Made by a program: the position numbers and the translations under genes. A stretch of DNA of 64,000 nt from Chamaelirium japonicum. Taxonomy: Eukaryota > Streptophyta > Magnoliopsida > Liliales > Melanthiaceae. This document shows positions 19,375-29,466 of this stretch, piece after piece; the stretch's first letter is position 1; each line of letters begins with the position of its first letter. The stretch covers positions 78,607,579 through 78,671,578 of the forward strand of contig OX393556.1 in NCBI GenBank assembly GCA_947650365.1, in the 5' to 3' direction. The notes under the pieces are model-generated. The model was not told the origin of the DNA, searched no databases, and was given only the letters and a program-made list of their open reading frames with translations.

Positions 19375-20550
19375 GAGGAAGAGATCTACATGGATCAGCC
19401 CGAAGGCTTCATAGTGCAAGGTTTGGAGAAGAAGGTTTGTAGACTAAAAAAGTCTCTTTATGATCTCAAACAGGCTCCAAAACAATGGCACGAGAAGTTT
19501 GACCATGTGTTAACTTCAAGTGGTTTCAGAATTAATGAATCAGATAAATGTATCTACACTAAGGTCAATAACTTGACTTGTGTGGTCATATGTCTCTATG
19601 TAGATGATATGTTGATCTTTGGAACCAACTTAGAAGTAGTGGTCAAGACCAAGGACTTTCTGAGTAGGCACTTTGATATGAAGGACTTAGGAGCTGCATA
19701 TGTCATTCTTGGAATCAAAATTAAGAGAGATTCCAATAGCATAGCTCTATCTCAATCTCACTATATCGAGAAAGTGCTTAGGAAGTTCGGTCATATTGAT
19801 TGTCTACCTGCTAGAACGCCATATGATCCTTCAGTACACCTGAAGAAGAATTTAGGGCCTAGTGTATCACAACTAGAATATTCTAGGGTAATTGGCAGTC
19901 TCATGTATATCATGAACTGCACGAGACCCGATATTGCCTATGCGATAGGTAGACTTAGTAGATACACTATTAACCCTAACCAAGAGCATTGGGATGCTCT
20001 AATCCGAGTTCTAAGGTACTTAAAACATACATTAGATTATGGTATTTTCTATGGTAGGTATCCAGCTGTCCTAGAAGGATACAGCGATGCTAATTGGATT
20101 GCGGATTCCTCAGGAACCAAATCCACTAGTGGGTATGTGTTTACCCTTGGAGGGGGTGCAATTTGTTGGAAATCATCCAAACAAACATGCATTGCCCGAT
20201 CCACTATGGAGTCGGAGTTCATAGCACTAGATAAAGCTAGTGAAGAGGGTGAATGGCTAAGGAATCTCATTATGGATATTCCTTTTTGGCCAAAGCCTAT
20301 TCCTGCTGTCCCAATTTATTGTGATAGCCAAGCAGCTATAATGAGGGCCAGGAATAACTCCTATAATGGAAAGTCACGACATATTCTTCGTAGACATAAC
20401 ACTGTTCGACAGATGTTGAAAGATGGGATAATTACTATTGACTATATTAGGTCAAAGGATAATTTAGCAGATCCCTTAACTAAAGGACTAGCTAGAGAGT
20501 TAGTTCTAAGTACATCGAGGGGGATGGGGCTGAGGCCTATAAATAAATAA
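19375..20550 (+). pseudogene. pol: Copia 1 reverse transcriptase and RNase H
   Basis: About 390 codons open to TAA at 20548-20550. RT palm motifs are clear: [28 protein letters not shown], and the catalytic [10 protein letters not shown] with YVDD at 19597-19608. The RNase H region carries [31 protein letters not shown] and a DSQAA, ending in the usual SRGMGL. All catalytic residues are present, so only the upstream frameshifts, stops and insertion disable it. An ATG at 19390 opens this piece but is internal to the original polyprotein. Confidence 0.92.
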
Positions 20551-21115
20551 GTCTCCGATAACGGTAACCCAACCTACGTGATTGGAGATCCCAAAATCGA
20601 GGTTCAATGGGAAAACAAGTTATTCGAGGGATTTGTGGGGGTGCTATCAAAATTTCTCCCCTCCCTATGATGTGATAGTACATTCTGTATCACTAAGAGG
20701 CTGAGTTTTAGACTCTTAATGCTAACTATAGCTGGCATACTAGTGGGGTGTATAGATACAGAGCACTCTTGATAGTAAGCACCTATATGAGTGTAGAAGT
20801 GTGGCCGCTTCTATGAGAATTGAGGCTAATTCTCTAGAACACTCAAGAAAACTGGGGAAGGCTCATGGCCATAAAGAGCACAACCGCATGGGACTCTATG
20901 ATGTATATGAAAGTATGGGTGAGACTTGTCGACTAGACTTACAATATATAGCTGTACAGATCAAGACGTAAGTTCACTGTCAGCTAGTAAGTCCTGCCGT
21001 CTACACTAAGCAAAGGTTCAAGTCGAAAGACACCTTATGTCTATACATACTCTTATAAGTACTCCAGGCTACTTCTTTCGATTTGTTTTTCGATATTTTC
21101 ATTATTGTGGGGGAT
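20551..21115 (+). other. Copia 1 3' untranslated region and polypurine tract
   Basis: Non-coding. Near the start are AACCT and a later GAGGTTCAATGGG, a loosely kept version of a hairpin that is compact in copia 2 and 3. Near the end AGGTTCAAGTCG is also shared with the other copias. GTGGGGGAT (21107-21115) is the polypurine tract directly before the 3' LTR. Confidence 0.8.
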
Positions 21116-22007
21116 TGTTACAAAAATTGGTTTTGATAGAATAATGAAAAAACCGGTTTTTGGTTTAGTCCCATATTGCCCGTGGGGAGATCTTTTAATG
21201 CGTTTATAATAGAACTCCCTTCATTGGGCTTTGTAGCTTCCCAAGAGCCAGGCCATAGCCCACCACACACGCGAGCGTGCGCGCACCGAGCCGAGCCGGG
21301 CCGGGCCGGGCACGGGCCGACGCTCCGGCTCGTGAGCCGCGTGGACGCGAATGGGTTTCGGGATTCGGGCCTTGTTTTACACTGGGTTTTAATTTTTAAT
21401 GGAGATTTATTCCTTCCGTTACACTCTTCACGAGGCTGAGCTAGGTTCATTGAACCTGGACCTCTGCACTGTCACATGCAACCGTTTCACTTGACAGAGC
21501 AGTGAATGCTCATCAGTGCGTTGCATACAATGGCTGTGAGTGTGGGGACGTTATGGCTAAGGACCTCTATATAAGAGAGGGTCCGGTGAAGCCAGAAATA
21601 CACCAAGCGAAGAGCTCTCTCCACTTTCTCTTTTCTTTCTCGTTCGCTCTTGTCTGGAGTGTCTGGAGTACGCTGAGAGTCCCAAAGGGGTTCCCTTCGG
21701 TGCTGAAGAGGAGTCCAGTCGTTGTACCCTGGGGAGCGTTCGTCGGAGGCCTTGAAAATAGCTTTCAGGGCATTGTGCTAGCACAAGCCTCGACAACTGC
21801 TAAGTACCTTGTTCTTCTTCCTTCTTCCACCTCTTTGCCATATCTGTAGACAACCTTAGGACAACCTAAACCTTGTTTGATTGTTGTGCTCAACTTTGCA
21901 TGCTAAACCCCTATAGTTTGTTCAATTACTTTTTGCACTAGATTTGTAACATCTCTATATTCTGTTAGTCATCGTTTGCTTGTCTTCATAGAGTAGAATA
22001 CCCAACA
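21116..22007 (+). repeat. 3' LTR of copia 1
   Basis: 892 bp, TG...CA. It retains a segment of about 167 bp (21389-21555) that the 5' LTR has lost. The right 5-bp duplication CATTC follows at 22008-22012. Confidence 0.94.
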
Positions 22008-22012
22008 CATTC

Positions 22013-23539
22013 TACTATGCCATTGTCAAAAATTTCAGATGCTTGGACATTCGTCCCCAATTTCACAAATGTATAAAAAAAATACATTTGCAGTCCTTCT
22101 ATCTCACACTACCCCTCCCCCCCCCCCTCTCATGCTCTCCCTAACTCCGTGTAATGCTTGCTCTTTCAGTTGGTTGTAGATTTTCAATTTTTAGTAAAAG
22201 AATTGTGTCAATCCATGGTAGGGAAGGTGGTTATATGTATTGGCATTTTTTCTTGGTCACAGAAAATAGCTTGAGTTGGGAACTGAATACATTGTTGATG
22301 TGCGATGTAGGGTTTGTAGATGTACGTTAATTGGGTTGAATTGGAGGTATCTGATGTAAGTGGAATTAAAATTCAGTTTCAACAAAAGCAAGTATCCAAT
22401 TTGGACTCAAACTTGTGCAAATCAACCTGGAATCGGGGGCGGGCCTAATTTGTATTTATTGCTTCATATGGATGTATGTACAAACAATATAACATGTTTT
22501 GTTTCCTCGTCTACTATATTTTGAAGAAATAAAACATTCATAAAATCGAATTGAATGGTAAAATCAGATAGTGAGTTGTAGATTATTGAAATTGCTTCAA
22601 AAAGTACTAAAATGTTAGTGCTCTTAAGTTTATGAAAATAAAATTTAACCAAACCATTTGGTATAGTGACAAAAATTAAGCTTGATATTTGATATCTGGT
22701 ATTTTAGCTTGTGGTGAAACTATATATTGTTTGTATCTTTTTCAATACAAGATTCGTATATGTATGTGACAACCGAAAGACGGAAATATTTAATTTGGTA
22801 TCGTTAACAAGAATTATCCTTGAGCTTTTTAAATCTTAACATGTATATCAAATACAAGTTGGTAAAAAAAAAATGCAAATATTGAATATTGTAAGCTAGT
22901 TGAGGCTTATATTTCATCACAAATTATGAGGCTTAACATATTTTGTATACGAGGGTTGCATGTGCTACGTTCATACTTTTATGGGATGCTTTAGACGACA
23001 TTGAAACAATGATAGTCCTATCTTCGTTTTTGATAAGAGGTTAGAGGTTAACGTGAGGCTCCCTTCTTTGCCGGTTCGTTTTTTGCGGGGCTATTGCTAA
23101 ATTTGGTGATAATTGCAATCCTCCTACAAACAAAATTAAGAAACTCACCCACATGATCTAAGATATGTGGGTTGATTCTCCTAGAGCTGAATACACAGTT
23201 GTTGCTGTTGGAATCGTCATTGGGTTTTGCATTTTTTTTTTTTTTTGAAAATTCCCTCCAATCTTGAGGGATTGGTTTGTTCTTGACCCCAACTTGTCTA
23301 TTAAACTTAAGAAAAAGAAGTTACAAGCAATGACCAATAGGAACCATCACAATCATAAGAAACCCCAGCAAACAAAGGCTAAATAAGATCAACCATAAGT
23401 TTACAATCCATAAGCTTACAATGGGTATGCCACCATTGTTAACTTTCATTTGTATTGAGCATCCTTATTACCGTTTGAAGTGAAAAACAACATTGTGGTT
23501 CATGTGGCCTAAACTTGATGATAAGTGTTCTTTGCCAAC
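22013..23539. other. AT-rich non-coding island
   Basis: No gene recognised. It contains a C-run (about 22115-22133) and a T-run (about 23232-23246) followed by CCCTCCAATCTTGAGGGATTGG, which could be the reversed poly(A) end of an old retroposon. Otherwise it looks like ordinary intergenic or intronic plant DNA. Confidence 0.5.
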
Positions 23540-23556
23540 AAGCTTTACATGGTGAT

Positions 23557-24990
23557 TGAGAGAGCACTAGGAAAAACTCAAGAGAGCGGACTGGGAAAAA
23601 CTCATACAGAAGATTGAGGCTAGACTGGAGGGTTGGCAAGGGAAGGTTATCTTCTTGAGCGGGCGGTTGGTGCTTGTTAATGCCATCCTACCGTCAATCC
23701 CTTCTTATTTCCTAGTTTACTTATATTTCCCTTCTTGGGTCATTGAGAGGATTGATCAGATTTGAAGACCTTTCCTCTGGAGAGTAGGGAGAACAGGAGT
23801 TCCTACAACCTCTTACGATGGGACCAAGTCTTTCTTCCAAAGGAGCTGGGAGGATTGGGAGTTTTAGATCTGCGGAGATTTAATATCTCCATGTTGGGAA
23901 AATGGTGGTGGCGCCTTCAGAAAGAAGAAGGAGGGTCCTGGAGAGAGATCATTCTGGCTCGTTATTTCAGGCATTTCTCACCTCTCTACTCTAGGGGCAG
24001 GACCTCGGGCAGGATCTTCCACTTCTGGCGATGCATCCTCAAGGTGAAAGATCTTACAGATTGGGCTACCAAATTACCCTTGGGGACAGGCATAATGTCA
24101 GATTTTGGGTTGATGTTTGGATCGGTGATAAACCCTTGATGCAACTCTTTCCGACATTTTTTTTGATGGCACGCCAGTCAAATGCATCTGTCAGATCGCT
24201 CATGAGACTGGAAGGAGGGGGATACTGGTGGAGAATCATATTTTATTTAATGTTATCGCCTGTTCAACAACTTGAATTCTCTGACCTGAAGGAGATTCTT
24301 TCAGCTGCCTCCTTTAGACAATCAGCAAATGCGGTTAAGTGGAGATGGCACTCTTCTATAGTTTTCTCGGTGAAATTCTTTTACAAGAACCTTCTTCCGC
24401 CGGTGAATAAATTCCTACCATCTAAGGCGATTTGGCAATCAACGGCTCCGGCGAAGGTCAAGATTTTCTCCTGACTAGTCTCTAGGAACAAAATCTTGAT
24501 GAAGGTTAACCTAATGAAGAGGAACAATCCTAATGTGTCAGAGACTTTCTGTAACTTCTGTCAATCGGACGATTAAACTACGTCATACCTGCTGCTTGGC
24601 TGCACCACTGTAAGAAGGATCTGGGACCATTTTGAGAGCCGATGTAGCATCTCCTCCAACCTGTGGGATCTAAAAGCTCTCTGGCATTCTTGGCGACGGA
24701 GGAGAGTTAAGAAGGAATACCATGCCTCGTGGGATATACTGGTGATGAGTATCCTCTGGGTTCTCTGGTTAGAATGGAACAGACGGGTCTTCAATGGTAA
24801 GTCTTTTAGTGCCGACAAGCAACAAAGGGCAGTGATCTCGACCTTCAAGCTTTGGATCATCCCCTGGTCTGTTACCTTGTCTTCTGAGGAGATGGATCTT
24901 TGTACCGCATTGTCTCTTGAATTTATCTTAAGTTAACCGGTTGGGGGCCGCCTAACCCTCCCTCCTTTAGGAGGAGTTCTAAAAAAAAAA
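23557..24990 (+). mobile_element. 5'-truncated LINE (non-LTR retrotransposon)
   Basis: The insertion is flanked by a 17-bp duplication AAGCTTTACATGGTGAT at 23540-23556 and 24991-25007 and ends in a run of A directly before the right duplicate. This is the signature of target-primed reverse transcription. Only the last 1.4 kb of the element is present, as is usual for LINEs. Confidence 0.93.
23563..24936 (+). pseudogene. LINE ORF2 3' part: end of RT and zinc-binding domain
   Basis: Translation in shifting frames gives the region downstream of the RT palm of plant LINEs (WEKLIQKIEARLEGWQGK, LSGRLVLVNAILPSIPSY, FPSWVIERIDQI), then LPKELGGLGVLDL and the zf-RVT-type region (WHSSIVFSVKFFYKNLL, IWQSTAPAKVKIFSW-like, NFCQSDD) and a final LWLEWNRRVF block, ending at a TAA (24934-24936). 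Stops at about 23764 and 24474 and several frameshifts show it is dead. The RT catalytic core, endonuclease and ORF1 are absent by truncation. Confidence 0.85.
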
Positions 24991-25007
24991 AAGCTTTACA
25001 TGGTGAT

Positions 25008-25756
25008 AATCGGTAGTTGTTGTTTACTGTCTCACTCTCAGAACTTGTGCCTTATAAACATAATGGCGATTGAAATTTCCGACAGTACACTTGTATTTTT
25101 GGAGGGATTGTACGAACAATCATGACATCTTGATTGCTCGTTTTGCTTTTAAAAATGAGGCTCCGGTACCGAACAATCTCTACGAACATTTTATCCTCTT
25201 GGTTATGTAAGATCACATGCGCTAGTGATCCTATGGGGCTTTCTTTTTAAATTTTTGGGAAGGGACCAAGTGGTGAGCACATTGCCGGTTGTTATGTTTA
25301 TTATATGAAAACAAATTACTAAAAATTTATTCTCTATATATACTCTACAACATACCCTAAGTACTGCGTAAGCTGAGTACATGTCAATGCAAAGATATAC
25401 TTGTAACAAGAAGTTGCATTCAGAACGCTTCTTTAGTATCTTTATTGCATTCAATATAAGCCATCAAACAAGATTCCCTTATATTAAATGTTTTGGTACT
25501 AAAATACCTAAAATAGCCTCAATAATTCGATTTTGGGTCTAAATCGAGCTGAGCTTAACATGGCCCAAGCTCAGCCCAAACTCAAGTTGGGGCCCTATAC
25601 TATGTCCAAGCTCAGCCTAGTCTAGCGCAACCCAAGCTCAAATAAAGCTTAGTACATATTTTTTTCGGATTAAACGGGCCTGTATCAGAATGCCCGTCCA
25701 AATTGACGGTCGTAATTCCAATTAGAAAAAATTTTAGGACACTTTGTTTTTTCATC
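25008..25756. other. Non-coding interval between LINE and fold-back element
   Basis: AT-rich, no convincing ORF. It continues the sequence that was interrupted by the LINE. If the exons at 26537-27011 belong to a larger host gene, this could be intronic or exonic sequence of it, but I see no supported exon. Confidence 0.4.
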
Positions 25757-25875
25757 AATTGTTTAGAAAAAATATATATATATAAAAAAATAATTATGGA
25801 AAAAGGTATAAAAGTTGACAAATTGGGGAAAAAGACTCTACCCGCTTGTTGTATAAAAGGGTTTAAAAAAGAAGT

Positions 25876-25907
25876 CCCCCCTCCCCCCCCCCCCCCCCCC
25901 CCCCCCC
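25876..25907. repeat. Poly(C) microsatellite
   Basis: About 30 C interrupted once by T, inside the fold-back element. It produces a spurious proline tail in one frame. Confidence 0.9.
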
Positions 25908-26016
25908 TCTTGTAAAGGCAAGTTTTGTTTTTGTCTTTTTTTTTTAATAGGTTGCTCGCCTATTGTACAGTAACATTTATTAAAAAAATTGTCCCCGCAT
26001 GTTGTAAAGGCGGGTT

Positions 26017-26180
26017 TGGTTAAGGTTAGGAGTTAAGGTTAAGGTTTAGGGGTTAGGGTAATGGTTTGTGTTAGGGGTTAAGGATTATGGTTAGGGTTAG
26101 GATTAAGGGTTAGGTTTAGTGTTAGGGTTAGGGGTTAAGGGTTAGTGTTTTGGTTAGGTTTAGGGTTAGGGTTTAACAAA
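26017..26180 (+). repeat. Degenerate telomere-like repeats
   Basis: A run of TTAGGG/TTTAGGG/TTAAGG variants (GGTTAGGGTT, GGGGTTAAGG) over about 160 bp. The plant telomere unit is TTTAGGG. Here units vary and lie within an inverted-repeat element, so this is an interstitial telomere-like minisatellite, not a chromosome end. Confidence 0.75.
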
Positions 26181-26536
26181 CTTTTTTTAAGGGTTAGTGT
26201 TAAGGGTTAGGGTAAACTTTTTTTTTTAACCAACCCGCCTGTGCAATTGGCAGCATAAAAAAGAATAAAAAAAACCATACTTGCCTTTACAATAGGTGGG
26301 TAGACTATTTTTAAAAAAAACTCGTCTTTACAGTAGACAAAGGAATAAAAAAAATTGCACCCTCATATAAACAGGTGGGTAGAGCCTTTTTCCCCAATTA
26401 TTCAACTTTTGTATTTTTCCCCATAATTATATTATTTTTTCTGAAAAATTATTGTTTTATGTTTTGTGAAAGTCTAGTTTTTTCTTTTTCAAAGAAAGCT
26501 ACACTAATATATTAGAACGGTTACATCAGTGTTTAG

Positions 26537-27011
26537 GCACCTATCGGGCATAACAGCAAGGATTGTGATCATTTCATGCACGCCGCATCGTCTATCGAGA
26601 AAAGCAAGAGCTCCACAAATAGGATTGGCTTGTCGTCCTTACCCACTCAGCACCAGTCCGTCAGTGATTTCTCTTCGCGGTAAGAAAGTTTAGGTTTTTT
26701 TTTTTTGGTGTGTGAAAAGTGTACGAGGATGCTCGAGTAACCCGCAACTTTTTTAGGAAATGGACTAGAATGCTCTTGACCCCCTAATGCTAAGTTTATT
26801 TTAGTGTAGTGCGCACTCCAGTCGGTAATCAGGCATGGGATAATGTTATTTGAATTTTTTTTTATTATTTTTTCCCAGATCGACTAGTGAGACGTGTTAT
26901 GATTCTCCCAGTGGTAGTAGGTCTAATGATCTGAAATCTGAGGCGTTGAAGCTGGAAGTGGCAGCTCTTGCAGTTCATCTTGGGTCTACCACACTGGCCA
27001 GATCGATCTAA
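26537..27011 (+). CDS. 3' end of a host gene: two exons with an intron (partial)
   Basis: Exon A 26537-26679 and exon B 26879-27011 join into one open frame of 91 codons ending at TAA (27009-27011). The intron has consensus ends: GCG|GTAAGAAAG at 26680 and a T-rich tract with TTTTTTCCCAG before 26879; phase 2. An upstream acceptor TGTTTAG ends at 26536. The peptide is serine-rich (SSIEKSKSSTNRIG, QSVSDFSSRSTSE, DSPSGSRSNDLKSEALKLEV) and soluble, like a regulatory C-terminal tail. No family is recognised. Earlier exons would lie upstream, beyond or around the fold-back element and the LINE. Alternatively it is a gene relic. Splice sites, continuous frame and composition are seen; gene status is inference. 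Confidence 0.5.
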
Positions 27012-27203
27012 TTAGCCATATATATACACAGCTGGCTAGCTAGTCCAAACAATAATTAAACCCACACAGATCGACACGTACAGTAGGTCAGGTGCTTGTG
27101 AGTGAGTCATAGGTACACAGCTGGGTGAAGGAGAGCACAGTTGAAGGGTGATGAGCGGTAGCAACAACCCCCTACGGACCCCACCATGCCACTTTCGTAT
27201 TCC

Positions 27204-27206
<3 letters not shown>

Positions 27207-27246
<40 letters not shown>
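27207..27246. repeat. (GA)n microsatellite
   Basis: Twenty AG dinucleotides without interruption, between the + strand exons and the 3' side of the minus-strand small gene. Confidence 0.97.
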
Positions 27247-27248
<2 letters not shown>

Positions 27249-27423
27249 TATTTACTTCATCCTAGCTAGTACAGTCCCAAGCTAGGTACGTATTTCAGGA
27301 CTCAATAGCAACATTAAATTAAGCTGCGCGCAGGATGACGGATACAAAAACATGCAAAATTGTAGTCCATGTATGCATGCATTTCAAGCCGGGCAGGGGA
27401 GTACCCCACTGCATGCCTCTGGA

Positions 27424-27579
27424 TCATGCGGCGGCCGGGGCGCAATCGTAGTCACCATCGTCATCGTCGTCGCCATCTCCACACGCCGACTCAGTTGGGG
27501 CATGATCGTAGACATCTTCGGCACCGTTGCAGCCGATTGCTCCGATGCACCATGAGCTGTTGCGGGCAATGGGAGCCAT
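27424..27579 (-). CDS. Candidate small acidic cysteine-containing protein, 51 aa
   Basis: On the minus strand an ATG at 27579-27577 in a good plant context (G at -3, ATGGCT) opens 51 codons ending in TGA (27426-27424). The peptide begins MAPIARNSSW, has four cysteines (residues 11, 17, 33 and 46), a GDGDDDDDGDYDC acidic run at about 34-46 and ends APAAA. There is no signal peptide or membrane segment. Third codon positions are strongly C/G, unlike the surrounding AT-rich DNA. A TATA box lies 89 bp upstream, leaving a leader of about 60 nt, and a G-box lies further up. It convergently faces the exons at 26537-27011. I do not recognise the family. Not in any element, so a genuine host microgene is plausible; shared overlap with longer antisense frames is an alternative. 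Confidence 0.5.
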   Translation of the reverse strand: MAPIARNSSWCIGAIGCNGAEDVYDHAPTESACGDGDDDDDGDYDCAPAAA

Positions 27580-27667
27580 TTCGAGAAAGCAAGAAAGAAA
27601 GATGTGTGACTATGGAAGTGGCTCGGAATTGGTGGGGGTTACTAGAGGGGGATCGAGTGTGTGGTGC

Positions 27668-27674
27668 TTATATA
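27668..27674 (-). promoter_or_regulatory. TATA box for minus-strand small gene
   Basis: TATATAA read on the minus strand within CCTATATAAGCACC, 89 bp before the ATG at 27579, followed by a pyrimidine-rich leader. A G-box CACGTG is at 27798-27803, about 125 bp further upstream. Confidence 0.55.
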
Positions 27675-27679
27675 GGAGA

Positions 27680-28153
27680 GGGACAATGGGGAGGCCTCAC
27701 CGTGGCATAGGCTTGCCATGTGTGGAGTGTGCAGTGATGCTCTCGGGGTGTGCACGGCGTGCTGCGGAAGAGTACAGGTGGCTGGACCAGGGATCTCCAC
27801 GTGAGATCCATGAGTACAGTCAGCTTGCAAGGGACAACCTGGAGTGCCTATTTGGAGGAGAGAGATGATCGAGTGTGTTTGGTGGGTGGGAAGGTGCAAA
27901 GGATTCTCTTTGATAGCCTTTAGTGGCAGGCCATATGTATATATATGATCGAGAGATGGAGTAAGCTAGCAAGGACCACACAAAAGAGGCTGGCTAGGCT
28001 AAGCTAGGCTAGGGGGGGATTAAGTGGATCTTGTACATGTTAATGACCGGAGTACGTGTTGATCGAAGAAGGCCAAAGGCCGGGCCGAGAGGAGTGGATG
28101 GATGTCCTCTCATCGATCATGCCGCAGCTAGCTGCCCACTGATAAGTGAGCCC
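27680..28153. other. Upstream region of small gene and host flank
   Basis: Contains the G-box at 27798-27803 and repeated CTAGCTAGG-type motifs near 27960-28015. No ORF is supported. The last five bases (28149-28153, AGCCC) are the left target duplication of copia 2. Confidence 0.5.
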
Positions 28154-28916
28154 TGTTAGCTACAAGTGAAAAGATCTCTACTATAATATAGATTTAATTA
28201 CTAATTAGACCTAAAAAGTTAGATGGTATAAAATCTTTCAACAATATTAAACGAATTCTATAATGCTAGAAATAAAATACTATGTTAATAATGCAATGAT
28301 TAATAAAGATAGGATTAATCTCTAATGAATATTTGTATATTTATCATGCTAAAATAAAAGGATCGAATATTAGTTATGTAATTGCTAGTTGACTATGATC
28401 TAGAATTTCTAATTTGCAAAATAGAGAAATCAAAAATAGAGAGTTTGGATGGAGCCTGTTTGGTCGAAGCGCGCAAGCGCTGTCCTAAAAGTCGATTGCC
28501 CCTGCGTGCGGGTCTTCCGGCAATGACTAGTAGAGATACGACGACCCAGCCGGTAGGCTCTCCCTCCCGTCGGCACGACTTCGAGAGGGTGTACGGCGAA
28601 CCCCAATGTAGCTTTCAAGAACCCAGCAGGTAGCAAAGATCGAAACACAAATAGAGAATGAAAAGGACAGAGTTTTTGGTAGCAAAAGCACAACTTATTC
28701 TTCTAAAAACTCTATGGTCTTGGGTCTCTTATATAGGCCCAGCCCAAGATGTGTTGATGGCTACCCATTCATTTGGATTTAATGGGCTTTTAAAGCCCAG
28801 CCATTAGATCACATTTAGTGTGTACGTTTATAGCCGTTTCTAGCCGTTATAGCCGTTATAGGTTACATGATAATATTTTGTTTTTAAAACACAAATAAAT
28901 AAATAAAATCTTAACA
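28154..28916 (-). repeat. 3' LTR of copia 2
   Basis: 763 bp; TATA (TATATAA on minus, 28729-28735). The polypurine tract on the minus strand is the complement of ATCCCCCACA at 28917-28926, adjacent to the LTR. Confidence 0.93.
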
Positions 28917-29466
28917 ATCCCCCACATGTTTTAAAAACATCAAATATTATAAATATTAAAAATTAAAAAATTAAAAAATAAAATAATTTGCTGGATTCCT
29001 TATACTATGTAATGGGTGTAGGTACCTCTCGGTTTGAACCTCCACTTAGTAAAAATTATATTCGTCTGTAGTACCTTGGTGGACTATGCCTTGAACCAGG
29101 ACCATGGTTCAGACTTTTATAAGATTCACACATAGTATAACTAATTTAGGGTTCTGGACGGGTTGCGCTATTTAGGCCATGCGCAAGTATCTTTCATGTG
29201 TTTTTTAGAGTATCGCCCAATACTCATTGTTGCGGCCACACAACTACACATATAGGTGAGTCCTTATAAGGGTGTGAGCAAGGTAGCACCCTGTCTCATG
29301 GATCTTGGACTTATTAAGATTAAAAACTCATCCTAATCCCTTGCTTTTATGAGCACTGGCGCCCTAAGGATGGGAGGAGAGATCAGTGCTCCTCATAGGC
29401 ACCTATACGGTTTGTTTCTACCCATTGAACCTCCGTGAGGTTGGGTTGCTACCGTGGTGATCTTTC
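28917..29466 (-). other. Copia 2 3' untranslated region
   Basis: Non-coding, between RNase H and PPT. On the minus strand it contains AACCTCACGGAGGTT shortly after the stop, a 6-bp stem with 3-nt loop, and AGTGGAGGTTCAAACCG before the PPT; both are shared with copia 3. Confidence 0.8.

Larger units (their letters stand above)
1075..22007 (+). mobile_element. Ty1/copia LTR retrotransposon 1 (broken, carries nested element)
   Basis: A complete Ty1/copia insertion bounded by related LTRs that begin TGTTAC and end AACA, with a perfect 5-bp duplication CATTC at 1070-1074 and 22008-22012. Coding order is gag, protease, integrase, reverse transcriptase, RNase H, which is diagnostic of copia rather than gypsy. 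A 14,592-bp gypsy element plus its 5-bp duplication is inserted at 4253, so the original copia was about 6.3 kb. It is inactive: frameshift near 2617, TAG at 2759-2761, TAA at 3941-3943, a frame difference around the nested insertion, and a frameshift near 19365. No canonical tRNA-Met primer site follows the 5' LTR. Confidence 0.95.
25757..26457. mobile_element. Fold-back / MITE-like element with long inverted termini
   Basis: The left end (about 25757-25860) is the inverted complement of the right end (about 26360-26457): TTATGGAAAAAGGTATAAAAGTTGACAAATTGGGGAAAAAG... pairs with CTTTTTCCCCAATTATTCAACTTTTG...CCCCATAAT. Inside are shorter self-complementary blocks (CCCGCATGTTGTAAAGGCGGG and relatives), a C-run and telomere-like repeats. 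No transposase is present, so it is non-autonomous. No certain target duplication was found, so the superfamily is unassigned. Confidence 0.65.

Noticed and set aside
24474..24480. Possible host gene in 23762-24936
   Set aside because: Domain order, poly(A) and 17-bp duplication identify it as a LINE fragment.
26017..26180. True telomere
   Set aside because: Units are degenerate, short in extent and enclosed by inverted repeats inside a chromosome arm sequence.
27352..27868. + strand frames of 67-113 codons around the small gene
   Set aside because: No promoter in that orientation, weaker codon bias; they are antisense to the better supported minus-strand ORF and its promoter.
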